Shown piece by piece: positions 23,331 to 31,904 of a DNA stretch of 64,000 nt (the first letter of the stretch is position 1; every line of letters starts with the position of its first letter). The notes beneath the pieces were generated by a model. It saw only the letters and a program-made list of their open reading frames with translations, did no database searches and had not been told where the DNA came from. Source of the stretch: Treponema sp. UBA4873 (GTDB taxonomy: Bacteria > Spirochaetota > Spirochaetia > Treponematales > Treponemataceae); the NCBI GenBank assembly GCA_002399405.1, contig DHDP01000020.1, positions 99,043 through 163,042 of the forward strand. Direction: 5' to 3'. A program made the position numbers and the translations under genes.

Positions 23331-25031
23331 ATGCCGCTGTCTGCTGATGCGCGCGCCCGCCTTCTGGCTGTTGCGCGCGGCGACGAAAAAGCCGATATCG
23401 TTCTCAAAGGCGGAACCGTCGTCAACGTGTTTTCATCGGAACTCATAAAAACCGACATCGCGCTCTGCGGAAGCACGATTGTCGGACTCGGTTCGTATTC
23501 CGGCAAAGTCGAGTTGGACTGCCGCGGAAAATATATTGCGCCGGGACTCATCGACGCCCACATGCACATGGAGTCCTCTATGCTGCTTCCCGGAGAGCTT
23601 TCAAAAGTCCTCGTGCGCGCCGGTACGACTGCAATAATTGCCGACCCGCACGAAGCGGTAAACGTAGGCGGGACGGAAGCGCTCGATTATCTGCTTGAAG
23701 CGACGGAACACGTGCTTACCGATGTCTACATTATGATTCCCTCTTCCGTTCCCGCTTCCGACAGCGATACGAACGGATGCGGAGAGTTTACTCCTGCAAT
23801 GATGAAGCGGTACATGCACCATCCGAGAGTACTCGGTCTGGGGGAAGTCATGCGGTATGCCGACGTCATTTCGGGCAATCCGCGCATGTCCGAAAAACTG
23901 AATATGTTCGGCGGCAGGGAATACCGCATCGACGGGCATTATCCCGGCGGGAGCGGAAACGCGCTGCAGGCGTACCGGCTCGCAGGTATTGAAGACTGCC
24001 ATGAATCGACGACGGGAAAGGAAGCGCTTGAAAAACTCCGTTCCGGTCTTGCCGTGTTTATCCGTGAAGGAAGCGGCGCGAAGAATCTCGAGGCCGTCGT
24101 CAAAGGTCTGCTCTCCGCACGCGTTTCGCTCGACAACTGCATGTTCTGCACGGACGACAAGCATACGGCGGAAATCAGGAAAGAGGGACACATAAGCGCC
24201 TGCGTGCGTAAAGCGATCAGGCTCGGTGTGCCGCCGGTACAGGCGTACCGCATGGGAAGCTGGCAGACTGCGCGTTTTTACGGACTGCGCGAATCCGGCG
24301 CCGTCGCCGCCGGATTCAAAGCGGACATCATCGTCATGAATAAGCTTGACGACGCCGAGCCCTCCGCCGTTATTAAAAACGGTATGCTCCTTGCCGGAGA
24401 CGATTACGCTGCGGAATACGATATTCCCGTTCCTCCTGCCCTGCGCTCCACCGTTCACGTCGAAAACCTCGCGCCGGAGCGCATCAGCGTACAGCTTGAA
24501 GACCGCAACCGCGTCATCGGCATGATTCCCGGTCAGCTGCTCACGGAATGTCTCCGCGAAAAAATAAGCGGCAGAGACGGATACTTTATTCCCGACGGCA
24601 AATACAACAAAATATGCGTGTTCGAGCGGCACGGCAGGACGGGCGCCGCTGCTGCAGCGCCTCTTAAGGGATTCGGCATCCGGGGAGGAGCGATTGCGAC
24701 GTCAGTCTCCCACGACGCGCACAATATTATCGCGGCGGGCGACAATGACGCCGACATTCTGAACGCGGTCGCATGCATACGGGAAATGCAGGGCGGATAC
24801 GCGCTTTCCGCAGGCGGCAGGATCACAGGAAAACTGCCCCTGCCCGTCTTCGGCCTCATGAGCATGCAGCCGTGCACCGAAGTCGAGGAGACGCTCGCCG
24901 GAATGCTTAAAGAAGCGGAACGGCTCGGCGTAAAAAAAGGAATCGACCCGTTCATCACGCTGTCGTTCATGGCGCTCACTGTCATTCCGTCGATCAGGAT
25001 AACGGACAAAGGTATCGTTGAAGTGCCGTAG
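23331..25031 (+). CDS. ade: Adenine deaminase (metal-dependent amidohydrolase)
   Basis: Converts adenine to hypoxanthine plus ammonia in purine salvage. The protein has 566 residues. The amidohydrolase metal motif is PGLIDAHMHMESSML, followed by ADPHEAVNVGG, and ending with the family region FGLMSMQPCTEVEE. AAGGAG lies five bases before the ATG at 23331. A TATACT (23307-23312) lies just upstream; its -35 is weak. It may work with the BMP-family nucleoside transporter at 30704-35490, but the two are not adjacent. Confidence 0.93.
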   Translation: MPLSADARARLLAVARGDEKADIVLKGGTVVNVFSSELIKTDIALCGSTIVGLGSYSGKVELDCRGKYIAPGLIDAHMHMESSMLLPGELSKVLVRAGTTAIIADPHEAVNVGGTEALDYLLEATEHVLTDVYIMIPSSVPASDSDTNGCGEFTPAMMKRYMHHPRVLGLGEVMRYADVISGNPRMSEKLNMFGGREYRIDGHYPGGSGNALQAYRLAGIEDCHESTTGKEALEKLRSGLAVFIREGSGAKNLEAVVKGLLSARVSLDNCMFCTDDKHTAEIRKEGHISACVRKAIRLGVPPVQAYRMGSWQTARFYGLRESGAVAAGFKADIIVMNKLDDAEPSAVIKNGMLLAGDDYAAEYDIPVPPALRSTVHVENLAPERISVQLEDRNRVIGMIPGQLLTECLREKISGRDGYFIPDGKYNKICVFERHGRTGAAAAAPLKGFGIRGGAIATSVSHDAHNIIAAGDNDADILNAVACIREMQGGYALSAGGRITGKLPLPVFGLMSMQPCTEVEETLAGMLKEAERLGVKKGIDPFITLSFMALTVIPSIRITDKGIVEVP

Positions 25032-25104
25032 ATTTTCCGGTCGACCTGTCAGCGGAAACGGTTTGTGTCTGACAGCAGGTATGCTGAAATATTCCCCGGT
25101 CCTG

Positions 25105-25113
25105 TGATATACT
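25105..25113 (+). promoter_or_regulatory. Extended -10 (TGATATACT) six bases before a start codon
   Basis: The -10 ends at 25113 and the ATG is at 25120. Transcription would start at about the first base of the ATG. There is no ribosome site, so a leaderless mRNA is likely. The -35 is weak. Confidence 0.55.
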
Positions 25114-25119
25114 CGACGC

Positions 25120-25482
25120 ATGGCAATACAGATATTCGGAACTGCAAAGAATTTCGACGTGAAAAAGGCGGAACGCTGGTTCAGCGAACGCCGCATACCG
25201 TTTCAGTCGATCGATTTAAAGGAAAAAGGGATGAGCGCGGGAGAACTCGACAGCGTGCTTGCCTGTCTCGAGAAATCTGCGGGCAGCAGGGCTGCGGCGC
25301 TCGAAGAACTGCTCGACAAAAATAATAAAAATTACGCGGACATCGCATGGATAGCGGACGAGGACAAAGAACGGAAACTGCTCGATAATCCGCTCCTCAT
25401 GAAACAGCCCGTCGTCCGCAACGGCAGAACGGCCGCTACAGCCGGCTGGTGTCCTGACGTCTGGAGCGGCTGGAAAGGCTGA
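25120..25482 (+). CDS. ArsC/Spx/YffB-family thioredoxin-fold protein
   Basis: A 120-residue protein starting MAIQIFGTAKNFDVKKAERW, with the family tail LLMKQPVVRNGRTAATAGWCPDVW. The usual active-site Cys (C-x-x-x-x-x near residue 11) is not present; the motif reads FGTAKNFD. So a classical arsenate reductase role is unlikely and a Spx/YffB-like role is more probable. The mRNA is probably leaderless. Confidence 0.8.
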   Translation: MAIQIFGTAKNFDVKKAERWFSERRIPFQSIDLKEKGMSAGELDSVLACLEKSAGSRAAALEELLDKNNKNYADIAWIADEDKERKLLDNPLLMKQPVVRNGRTAATAGWCPDVWSGWKG

Positions 25483-25495
25483 TTTTCAGTCTGAT

Positions 25496-25524
25496 TTGAC
25501 AACTCTCCCGGCGGTCGATATAAT
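25496..25524 (+). promoter_or_regulatory. Perfect consensus promoter TTGACA-17-TATAAT
   Basis: TTGACA (25496-25501), 17 bases, TATAAT (25519-25524). The ATG of the EI gene is at 25532, seven bases after the -10, so transcription should begin at the start codon. No SD precedes it. Confidence 0.9.
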
Positions 25525-25531
25525 TAATGAA

Positions 25532-27247
25532 ATGGAAGTTTTTCTCGGTATTCCGGCAGCGGACGGGGTGGGGGTCGGTACAGCTTTTGTTATTCCAGAA
25601 GCAGTAAAAAGAGCTATTCCTCAAAAACGTATCCGTAAAGAAGACACAACGGAAGGCTGGGAACGGTTCCAGTCGTCGATTCAGACGGTTACGGCGCAAA
25701 TCGCCCGGCAGCTTGAAAATCTCCCGAAAAATATAAAAGCGAACGACACGCAGCGTGAAATATTCGAAACATACGTCCTTATGCTCGGCGATCCGGTTTT
25801 CCTCGCAGAGCTGAAGGATGAATACGAAAAAACGCTGAATACTATCGAATATACGATCGACACGAAAGCCGAAGAATATGCCAGCAGGCTGCGCAACGCG
25901 GGCAACGAATATCTTGCCGAGCGCGCACAGGACATCACCGACGTCTTCGGACGGGTTCTCGACGACATGATGGATATTCATCCGTTCGACATAAACCGGG
26001 TTCCCGACGGTGCGGTCATCGTCGCGGCGACTCTTTCCCCGACCGACACAATCATTCTCTCGAAACGGAAAATTTCCGGCCTCGCGCTTACGGAAGGCGG
26101 CGTTGCAAGCCACGTCGTCATTCTCGCGCGCAACTACGGTATTCCGACTGTGGTCGGTCTTACGAACATCACGAAGCTGATTCACACGGGCGACAAAGTG
26201 ATCGTCGACGGTAAAACGGCTGAAATCCTTTCCGATCCCGACTCCGATACGCTTGTTGAATACGAGGAAAAGATTGCGGCGGCGAAGAGGCACGAGGAAG
26301 CGCTTAAAGCGTACTTCGACAAACCGGCGCAGACCAAGGACGGAACGTTATTCGAGCTGTACGCGAACATAGGGACGCCCGAAGAGGCGGACCGTGCAAA
26401 GGCAGAAGGTGCCGACGGCATCGGGCTGTTCCGCACTGAATTTCTGTACATGAGCACGGCAGGCGACACAAGCAGTTCCGCCGCGCGTTCTTTCGACGAG
26501 GATACTCAGTTCGAAGCGTATAAGCGGGTTCTTGAAACGATGGAGGGAAAGCCGGTGACGATCCGCACGCTTGATGCGGGCGGCGACAAGCTTATTAATT
26601 CCGTCGACATTCCTGCGATTGCGGAAAAAAATCCGCTGATGGGACTTCGCGCCGTCCGTCTTTCGCTTGCGTATCCGCAGATACTGAAGACTCAGCTGCG
26701 CGCTTTGTACCGCGCAAGTGTCTTCGGGGACCTCAGAATAATGCTGCCGCTCATTACGAGCGTGGAGCAGGTCGATCAATGCAACGCCGTCGCTCAGTCG
26801 GTGCGCGAAGAGCTCGCGGCGGAAAACATTCCGTTCCATAGAGATGTCCCTATAGGTATAATGGTGGAGACCGCAGCGGCCGCAGTCACGTCGGACTGTC
26901 TGGCAAGGGACAGCGCGTTCTTTTCGCTCGGAACGAACGATCTTACACAGTATACGCTCGGCGTGGACCGCGAGAACTCTGCGGTATCGGACCTGTACGA
27001 CGAATTCAACCTTGCGGTGCTCCGACTTATTGCGACGACGCTCGACAGCGCGAAAAAAGTCGGAATACCGTGCTCCGTATGCGGCGAAATGGCGGGCCGC
27101 AGCGACAGTGTGCTCGTGCTCGCGGGGATGGGCGTCCGCAGTCTGAGCATGAGTCCGAAACTTATACCGGGAGTCAAGGAACTGCTGTCGCGCTTTACGA
27201 TAGACGAGCTCCAGTCCATCTCGGCGAAACATCTGAACAATCTTTAA
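25532..27247 (+). CDS. ptsI: PTS Enzyme I, stand-alone copy
   Basis: A complete Enzyme I of 571 residues, the usual length. It has GGVASHVVILARNYGIP with phospho-His194, RTLDAGGDKLINS, GIMVETAAAAVTSD, and the catalytic Cys in PCSVCGEMAG. The start MEVFLGIPAADGVGVG fits the family; an earlier TTG reading would fall inside the promoter. It is not next to HPr or a permease, so it may be the general EI of the cell. Der follows 17 bases later. Confidence 0.95.
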   Translation: MEVFLGIPAADGVGVGTAFVIPEAVKRAIPQKRIRKEDTTEGWERFQSSIQTVTAQIARQLENLPKNIKANDTQREIFETYVLMLGDPVFLAELKDEYEKTLNTIEYTIDTKAEEYASRLRNAGNEYLAERAQDITDVFGRVLDDMMDIHPFDINRVPDGAVIVAATLSPTDTIILSKRKISGLALTEGGVASHVVILARNYGIPTVVGLTNITKLIHTGDKVIVDGKTAEILSDPDSDTLVEYEEKIAAAKRHEEALKAYFDKPAQTKDGTLFELYANIGTPEEADRAKAEGADGIGLFRTEFLYMSTAGDTSSSAARSFDEDTQFEAYKRVLETMEGKPVTIRTLDAGGDKLINSVDIPAIAEKNPLMGLRAVRLSLAYPQILKTQLRALYRASVFGDLRIMLPLITSVEQVDQCNAVAQSVREELAAENIPFHRDVPIGIMVETAAAAVTSDCLARDSAFFSLGTNDLTQYTLGVDRENSAVSDLYDEFNLAVLRLIATTLDSAKKVGIPCSVCGEMAGRSDSVLVLAGMGVRSLSMSPKLIPGVKELLSRFTIDELQSISAKHLNNL

Positions 27248-27264
27248 TAATTAACAGGATCAGT

Positions 27265-28719
27265 ATGGCAAAAAAACAGAAACCTGATTTTTCACAGCCG
27301 CTTGCAAAAAAGCGGGCGGAAGAAGCAGCAGTAAAAGCAGACGAAGAACAGCACAACAAGGAATTCGCGAACTGTCCCGTCGTGGTTATCGCGGGAAGAC
27401 CGAACGTCGGAAAATCGACGCTCTTCAACTGCCTCATGAAGAAAAAAATCGCAATCACCGACCCTACTCCCGGCGTCACGCGCGATCCCGTCGAGGGAAC
27501 GGCAATCATCTGCGGGAAACCTGTGTACCTTATAGACACGGGCGGATACAAACTTGAACGCGATGCAGGCACGAAGGAAGCGGAACTCGACGAGCTCGTC
27601 GTCGAAAAATCACTCGACGAGATAAACAGAGCGGACCTTATTCTGCTGCTCCTTGAACCGGGAAGAATAACGGCGGAGGACGAAGAGCTTATACTCCGCG
27701 TACGGCCGTACTGGAACAAGGTGATCGCCGTAGTGAATAAAACCGAGGGCGGCCGCGACACGGACATTGCGTACGAATATGCAAAGTTCGGATTCAGCGA
27801 ACTGATGTTCATCTCCGCGGAACACGGTGATCATATGGAAGAACTTTCTCAGAAAATCGTTTCCCGCCTTGATTTTTCCCGCGTGGTGGAATCGGAAAAG
27901 AAACCGGTCATACGGCTTGCAATCATGGGAAAGCCGAATACGGGAAAATCGACGCTGTCGAACAGACTCACTCACACCGAAGCTTCAATCGTAAGCGACT
28001 ATGCGGGAACTACGAGGGACGTCGTCGAAGGTAAGTTTTCGTACAACGGCACCGACTTTCAGGTGCTCGACACCGCGGGAATCCGCAAAAAAGCGAAGGT
28101 AAAGGAAAACGTCGAATATTATTCGGTGAACCGCGCAATCAGGACGCTCGACGAGTGCGATATCATGATTCTCATGATCGACGCGCAGGACGGACTCGAC
28201 GAACAGGTTAAGAAGATATGCGCGCTCGCATACGAACGCGGACGCGGCATCATCTTCGCGCTCAACAAATGGGACACGCAGGAAAAAGGCCGCACCGCAT
28301 TCAGGAACGCAGTCGACACCATTCACATCATGTTCGGACAGATGGAGTATGCGCCGGTACTCGCACTTTCCGCGCTCGAGGGTAAGGGCATAAAGGATCT
28401 GCTCGATACTGCGATAGAGTTGTACGGGCAGCTTACCCGTAAAATAGACACGTCGTCGCTTAACGCCGCACTCAAGGACTGGCTCTTCCAGTATCCGCCG
28501 CCGGCGAGCAAAGCGATTCACTTTAAAATCCGCTACATGACGCAGACAGGCGTAAATCCCGTTTCGTTCCTCATATTCGCCACGAAACCGGAGGTCGTGC
28601 CGCAGACGTACGTCACCTATCTGAAAAATAAAATCCGCACTGATTTGGGGTTCGACAAAATTCCCGTCCAGCTCGAAATGAAGGCGAGCCGGCAGGACTG
28701 GCTTGAGCGTCAAAAATAA
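27265..28719 (+). CDS. der: Ribosome-assembly GTPase Der (EngA)
   Basis: A 484-residue GTPase with two tandem G domains, needed for 50S ribosome maturation. The first has GRPNVGKST near residue 37, DTGGYKLERD and NKTE. The second has GKPNTGKST near residue 218, DTAGIRKKAKV and NKWD. The C-terminal KH-like domain ends at LERQK. The first G4 motif is NKTE rather than NK-x-D, a small departure that may affect guanine specificity. The N-terminus has a 30-residue charged extension. The ATG at 27265 is chosen because the upstream reading overlaps the EI gene. Confidence 0.94.
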   Translation: MAKKQKPDFSQPLAKKRAEEAAVKADEEQHNKEFANCPVVVIAGRPNVGKSTLFNCLMKKKIAITDPTPGVTRDPVEGTAIICGKPVYLIDTGGYKLERDAGTKEAELDELVVEKSLDEINRADLILLLLEPGRITAEDEELILRVRPYWNKVIAVVNKTEGGRDTDIAYEYAKFGFSELMFISAEHGDHMEELSQKIVSRLDFSRVVESEKKPVIRLAIMGKPNTGKSTLSNRLTHTEASIVSDYAGTTRDVVEGKFSYNGTDFQVLDTAGIRKKAKVKENVEYYSVNRAIRTLDECDIMILMIDAQDGLDEQVKKICALAYERGRGIIFALNKWDTQEKGRTAFRNAVDTIHIMFGQMEYAPVLALSALEGKGIKDLLDTAIELYGQLTRKIDTSSLNAALKDWLFQYPPPASKAIHFKIRYMTQTGVNPVSFLIFATKPEVVPQTYVTYLKNKIRTDLGFDKIPVQLEMKASRQDWLERQK

Positions 28720-28733
28720 CATTGAGGAAATAA

Positions 28734-29096
28734 ATGGCAGGGTATTCTATCGGAGAAGTTGAAGAGATTACCGGTGTAAAGGCTCACGTACTGCGCTACT
28801 GGGAGAGCGTCATACCGGGATTCGCACCGCAGAAGGATATGGGCGGCCGCCGCATTTACTCTCAGCGGGAAATCGACATCATACTCCGCCTGAAATATCT
28901 TATCGGCGTAAAAAAATTCACGATTGAAGGCGCGCGCAGCCAGATCATCGAGGAAGCGGCGATCGTCAGCAACGACGCGGACATCTTTCACGCCATTCAC
29001 GATCTGAGGTCGGATCTTACGACGCTGTACCTTGCAATACGGAAATACCGTCCGCACAAAAGCGGCACACAGCAGGAAACGCATGAAGAAAACTGA
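28734..29096 (+). CDS. MerR-family transcriptional regulator
   Basis: A 120-residue protein with a MerR winged helix at the N-terminus (YSIGEVEEITGVKAHVLRYWE, then GGRRIYSQREIDIILRLKYLI). The C-terminal part is a helix of the dimerisation type with no metal cysteines. It lies in a short array after der and overlaps the next gene by 14 bases. The effector is unknown. Confidence 0.88.
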   Translation: MAGYSIGEVEEITGVKAHVLRYWESVIPGFAPQKDMGGRRIYSQREIDIILRLKYLIGVKKFTIEGARSQIIEEAAIVSNDADIFHAIHDLRSDLTTLYLAIRKYRPHKSGTQQETHEEN

Positions 29097-30516
29097 TTCA
29101 TCACCGGGAGAAAAATGGTACGACCGTTTTGTTAAAAATAACGCATCGGAAAAGAAAGAGAAAAAAACGGCACGCAGTTCGAACACCCGCGGTACACGTG
29201 CCGGACCGGAAACCGCGAGGGACAGCGCGAACGGCCGCATCGGAAAAAACGGCGCACCGTCAAAACGGACCGAATACGCATTTCGCCCGCGTACCGCCGA
29301 CGCGAAGCTTCTGTCCGTTTCGCATCTTTTTGAAACAGCTGCTGTGCCTGAGGATGCCCGTGAAGTATTAAATAATTTTTCCGCAATCGTGCAGGGGGTC
29401 TTTCCTTCAAGCAGCAGGCAGCAGCTTTCTCTTCCGCAGGACGTACGGCGGCTTTCCCACGAATTAACCGACGACCGCACGGAGCGCCGCGTCGGCTATA
29501 TGAACGATCCGGCATATCTGTCGGCATACGTACACTACTTCACGTGGTGGAATCTTGTCCGCCTTACCCGGCTTTTCGCGAACCTCGGTTCCCGTTCATT
29601 TCCCGTTGAGGACGGCAACTACTGCCTCGATATCGGAAGCGGCCCGCTCACAGTCGTCACCGCTTTGTGGCTCGCGTGCCCGGAACTCCGCAGCAGAAAA
29701 CTCACATGGTACTGCATGGACATATCACAGAACGCGCTTTCGCTCGGAGAGGACCTGTACCTTTCAGTTGCGGCCCGCACACCGCCTGCGGAGCCGGGCT
29801 CGGAACCGCACTGGAAAATTATCCGCGTGAAAGGCGCGCTCGGAACCGATATCCGCGAAAAAGCGTCGCTCATCACCTGCGCGAACATGTTCAACGAATT
29901 GTATCAGAACGGGAGGTATACGCCGGAAGAGCTTGCGCGGAAATATGCCGCGGAACTTTTTCCCTATGCGGCCGAAAAGCACACGGTCCTCGTCGTTGAG
30001 CCTGGCGTTCCCCGGCAGGCACGCATTATAAGCCTGCTGCGCGACGCATTCATCAAAAAGAATATGACGATTACCGCGCCGTGTCCGCACAAAAATGCAT
30101 GCGCCATGAACGGACTGCATGCGCGTATGGGCGGAACTGCAAAGTGGTGCAATTTTTCATTCGCCGCGGAAGACGCACCGCAGCTGCTTCTCAAACTTTC
30201 CGCCGACGCGGGCATTCCGAAGGAACGCGCCGTGCTCAGTTTCGTGCTCGCGACAAACTCCGCGGAGAAAACAGTTCCGAGTCATCCTGACGAGCAGGCT
30301 CCGCTCACACTCCGCATCGCGAGCGATCCGATCAGACTGCCGGGACACCGCACCGGGTATTACGCGTGCAGCGCGCTCGGCCTGACGCTTGCAGTAGACT
30401 CCTCGGGCACCGGCTTCAAATCGGGAGACAGTATTACGGTAACTCCGCTCAGAAATTTGAACACACTTCCGAAAGACGTCAAGACAGGTGCAAAAGAATT
30501 GTCAATAGGAAAATAG
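29083..30516 (+). CDS. Rsm22-like SAM-dependent methyltransferase
   Basis: A 477-residue protein. Residues about 10-65 are charged and disordered. A SAM-binding motif LDIGSGPLTVVTALW begins near residue 182 (Asp183). A Cys cluster follows, PCPHKNACAMNG (Cys334, Cys340) and WCNF (Cys356), typical of Rsm22/mitochondrial small-subunit rRNA methyltransferase-type proteins that bind a metal or Fe-S centre. The start at 29083 overlaps the MerR gene and has CAGGAA upstream. The substrate is probably ribosomal RNA, but the family's role is not settled. Confidence 0.75.
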   Translation: MKKTDSSPGEKWYDRFVKNNASEKKEKKTARSSNTRGTRAGPETARDSANGRIGKNGAPSKRTEYAFRPRTADAKLLSVSHLFETAAVPEDAREVLNNFSAIVQGVFPSSSRQQLSLPQDVRRLSHELTDDRTERRVGYMNDPAYLSAYVHYFTWWNLVRLTRLFANLGSRSFPVEDGNYCLDIGSGPLTVVTALWLACPELRSRKLTWYCMDISQNALSLGEDLYLSVAARTPPAEPGSEPHWKIIRVKGALGTDIREKASLITCANMFNELYQNGRYTPEELARKYAAELFPYAAEKHTVLVVEPGVPRQARIISLLRDAFIKKNMTITAPCPHKNACAMNGLHARMGGTAKWCNFSFAAEDAPQLLLKLSADAGIPKERAVLSFVLATNSAEKTVPSHPDEQAPLTLRIASDPIRLPGHRTGYYACSALGLTLAVDSSGTGFKSGDSITVTPLRNLNTLPKDVKTGAKELSIGK

Positions 30517-30535
30517 AAAAAACAGAAAGTCCCGA

Positions 30536-30622
30536 AGTTTGGAAAATTACGTCGTTCCAATGCAAAGACGTAATTTTCCAAACTCGCCAGGTTGTTTCGT
30601 AAGTTTTACTTACGAAACAACC
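30536..30622. repeat. Two long perfect inverted repeats before the BMP lipoprotein gene
   Basis: AGTTTGGAAAATTACGTC (30536-30553) is perfectly complementary to 30567-30584, an 18-bp stem with a 13-base loop. Directly after, GGTTGTTTCGTAAGT (30590-30604) pairs with 30608-30622, a 15-bp stem with a 3-base loop. Neither has a clean T-run. They may end the upstream transcript from either side or act as mobile palindromic elements. Confidence 0.85.
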
Positions 30623-30703
30623 ACTTCACTTATTCGGATAATTAAGTTATTATATTCATAAGCTGATAAAAAGAACGACAATACGTTCAGAGGAGTTCAT
30701 AGT

Positions 30704-31786
30704 ATGAAAAAAGCATTAGCAGTTGCATGCACGCTTGTTGCAGCAGCACTTGCTGTTACCGGCTGTTCAAAGAAACAGGCCGCAGCACAGAAAGCAGCAC
30801 TTAAAGTCGGTATGGTCACCGACTCCGGTACAATCGACGACAAATCTTTCAATCAGGGAACCTGGGAAGGAATTCTCCGCGCCCAGAAAGATTTGGGAAT
30901 CGACTGCAAGTATCTTAAACCGGCAGGAACGACGGAAGCCGACTATCTCAAAGAGATGGGCAATCTCGCCGACGCCGGATATCAGATGATTATCTGCCCG
31001 GGCTTCAAATTCGAAACTGCTGTCTACACGGCACAGGATAAATATCCGAACGTAAAATTCGTTCTCCTCGACGGAAAACCGCACACTGCCGATTACGCAA
31101 CTTTCAAGACGGGAACGAATACCGTCGCTGTTTCATGGCTCGAGCAGGAATCGGGTTTCGTTGCAGGCGTTGCAGCGTCCGTTCAGATTAAAGAAGGTGA
31201 ATTCGGATTCATCGGCGGTATGGAGATTCCTGCCGTTCAGAAGTACAACTGGGGATGGCAGCAGGGTATTAAATACGCCAACGAAAACTTCGGCACAAAA
31301 ATCACAATCAAACCGGAAAACGTCATTTATCAGGGAACGTTCTCGGACGTTGCGGCAGGACAGCAGCTTGCGGCTTCCATGTACGATAAGGGTGTAAAAG
31401 TCGTATTTGCAGCGGCAGGCGGCGTCGGAGTCGGCGTCATCAACGAGGCGAAAACACGCCGCTCAACAGGCAAGGACGTCTGGATGGTCGGCGTCGACGT
31501 CGATCAGTATAACGACGGCGTTATGCCGGACGGAAAGAGCGCCGTCCTCACTTCGGCTATGAAATACCTCGACCGCGCTTCATACGACATGATAAAAGAC
31601 GAACTTGAGGGACAGTTCCCCGGCGGACAGGAACTTGAACTCTCTGCGGTCAACGACGGAATCGGTATTCCGGAAACGAATCCGAATCTTTCCGACGAAG
31701 CGCAGAAAGAAGCTTCGCAGGCTCTCGCCGAAATCAAAGCGGGAAAAATCACCGTTGCAGCCTCTGCAGACGGACTCATTAAATAA
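30704..31786 (+). CDS. tmpC: BMP-family purine-nucleoside-binding lipoprotein (PnrA/TmpC)
   Basis: The substrate-binding lipoprotein of an ABC importer for purine nucleosides. It has 360 residues; the signal peptide ends LAVTGC with the lipid Cys21. The BMP motifs are VGMVTDSGTIDDKSFNQGTWEG, GFIGGMEIPAVQKY and VVFAAAGGVGVG. Treponema PnrA (TmpC) is the best-known member. GAGGAG precedes the ATG. A strong terminator at 31813-31850 separates it from the ATPase gene, so it may be made in excess. The substrate is inferred from the family and the nearby adenine deaminase. Confidence 0.94.
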   Translation: MKKALAVACTLVAAALAVTGCSKKQAAAQKAALKVGMVTDSGTIDDKSFNQGTWEGILRAQKDLGIDCKYLKPAGTTEADYLKEMGNLADAGYQMIICPGFKFETAVYTAQDKYPNVKFVLLDGKPHTADYATFKTGTNTVAVSWLEQESGFVAGVAASVQIKEGEFGFIGGMEIPAVQKYNWGWQQGIKYANENFGTKITIKPENVIYQGTFSDVAAGQQLAASMYDKGVKVVFAAAGGVGVGVINEAKTRRSTGKDVWMVGVDVDQYNDGVMPDGKSAVLTSAMKYLDRASYDMIKDELEGQFPGGQELELSAVNDGIGIPETNPNLSDEAQKEASQALAEIKAGKITVAASADGLIK

Positions 31787-31812
31787 TTTACAGGACTGAA
31801 ACCTTATTCTCC

Positions 31813-31850
31813 GAATGTCCAAAAACGAAGTTTTTGGACATTCTTTTTTT
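31813..31850 (+). terminator. Rho-independent terminator after the BMP lipoprotein gene
   Basis: GAATGTCCAAAAAC (31813-31826) pairs perfectly with GTTTTTGGACATTC (31830-31843), loop GAA, then seven T. Partial read-through would give less transporter than binding protein. Confidence 0.9.
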
Positions 31851-31871
31851 ATACAGAAATCCCCGTAAATA

Positions 31872-31880
31872 TGATATACT
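31872..31880 (+). promoter_or_regulatory. Extended -10 (TGATATACT) of the ATPase gene
   Basis: The same nine bases as at 21083 and 25105. No clear -35. GGAGG and the ATG at 31905 follow. Confidence 0.5.
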
Positions 31881-31904
31881 AATGAAAATTTTTCGGAGGC
31901 ATTG

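Noticed and set aside
23601..24632. A long minus-strand frame (343 codons) opposite adenine deaminase
   Set aside because: It mirrors the codon pattern of the real gene and has no family signature or SD.
25120..25482. Arsenate reductase as the name of the ArsC-family gene
   Set aside because: The catalytic cysteine expected near the N-terminus is absent and no ars genes are nearby.
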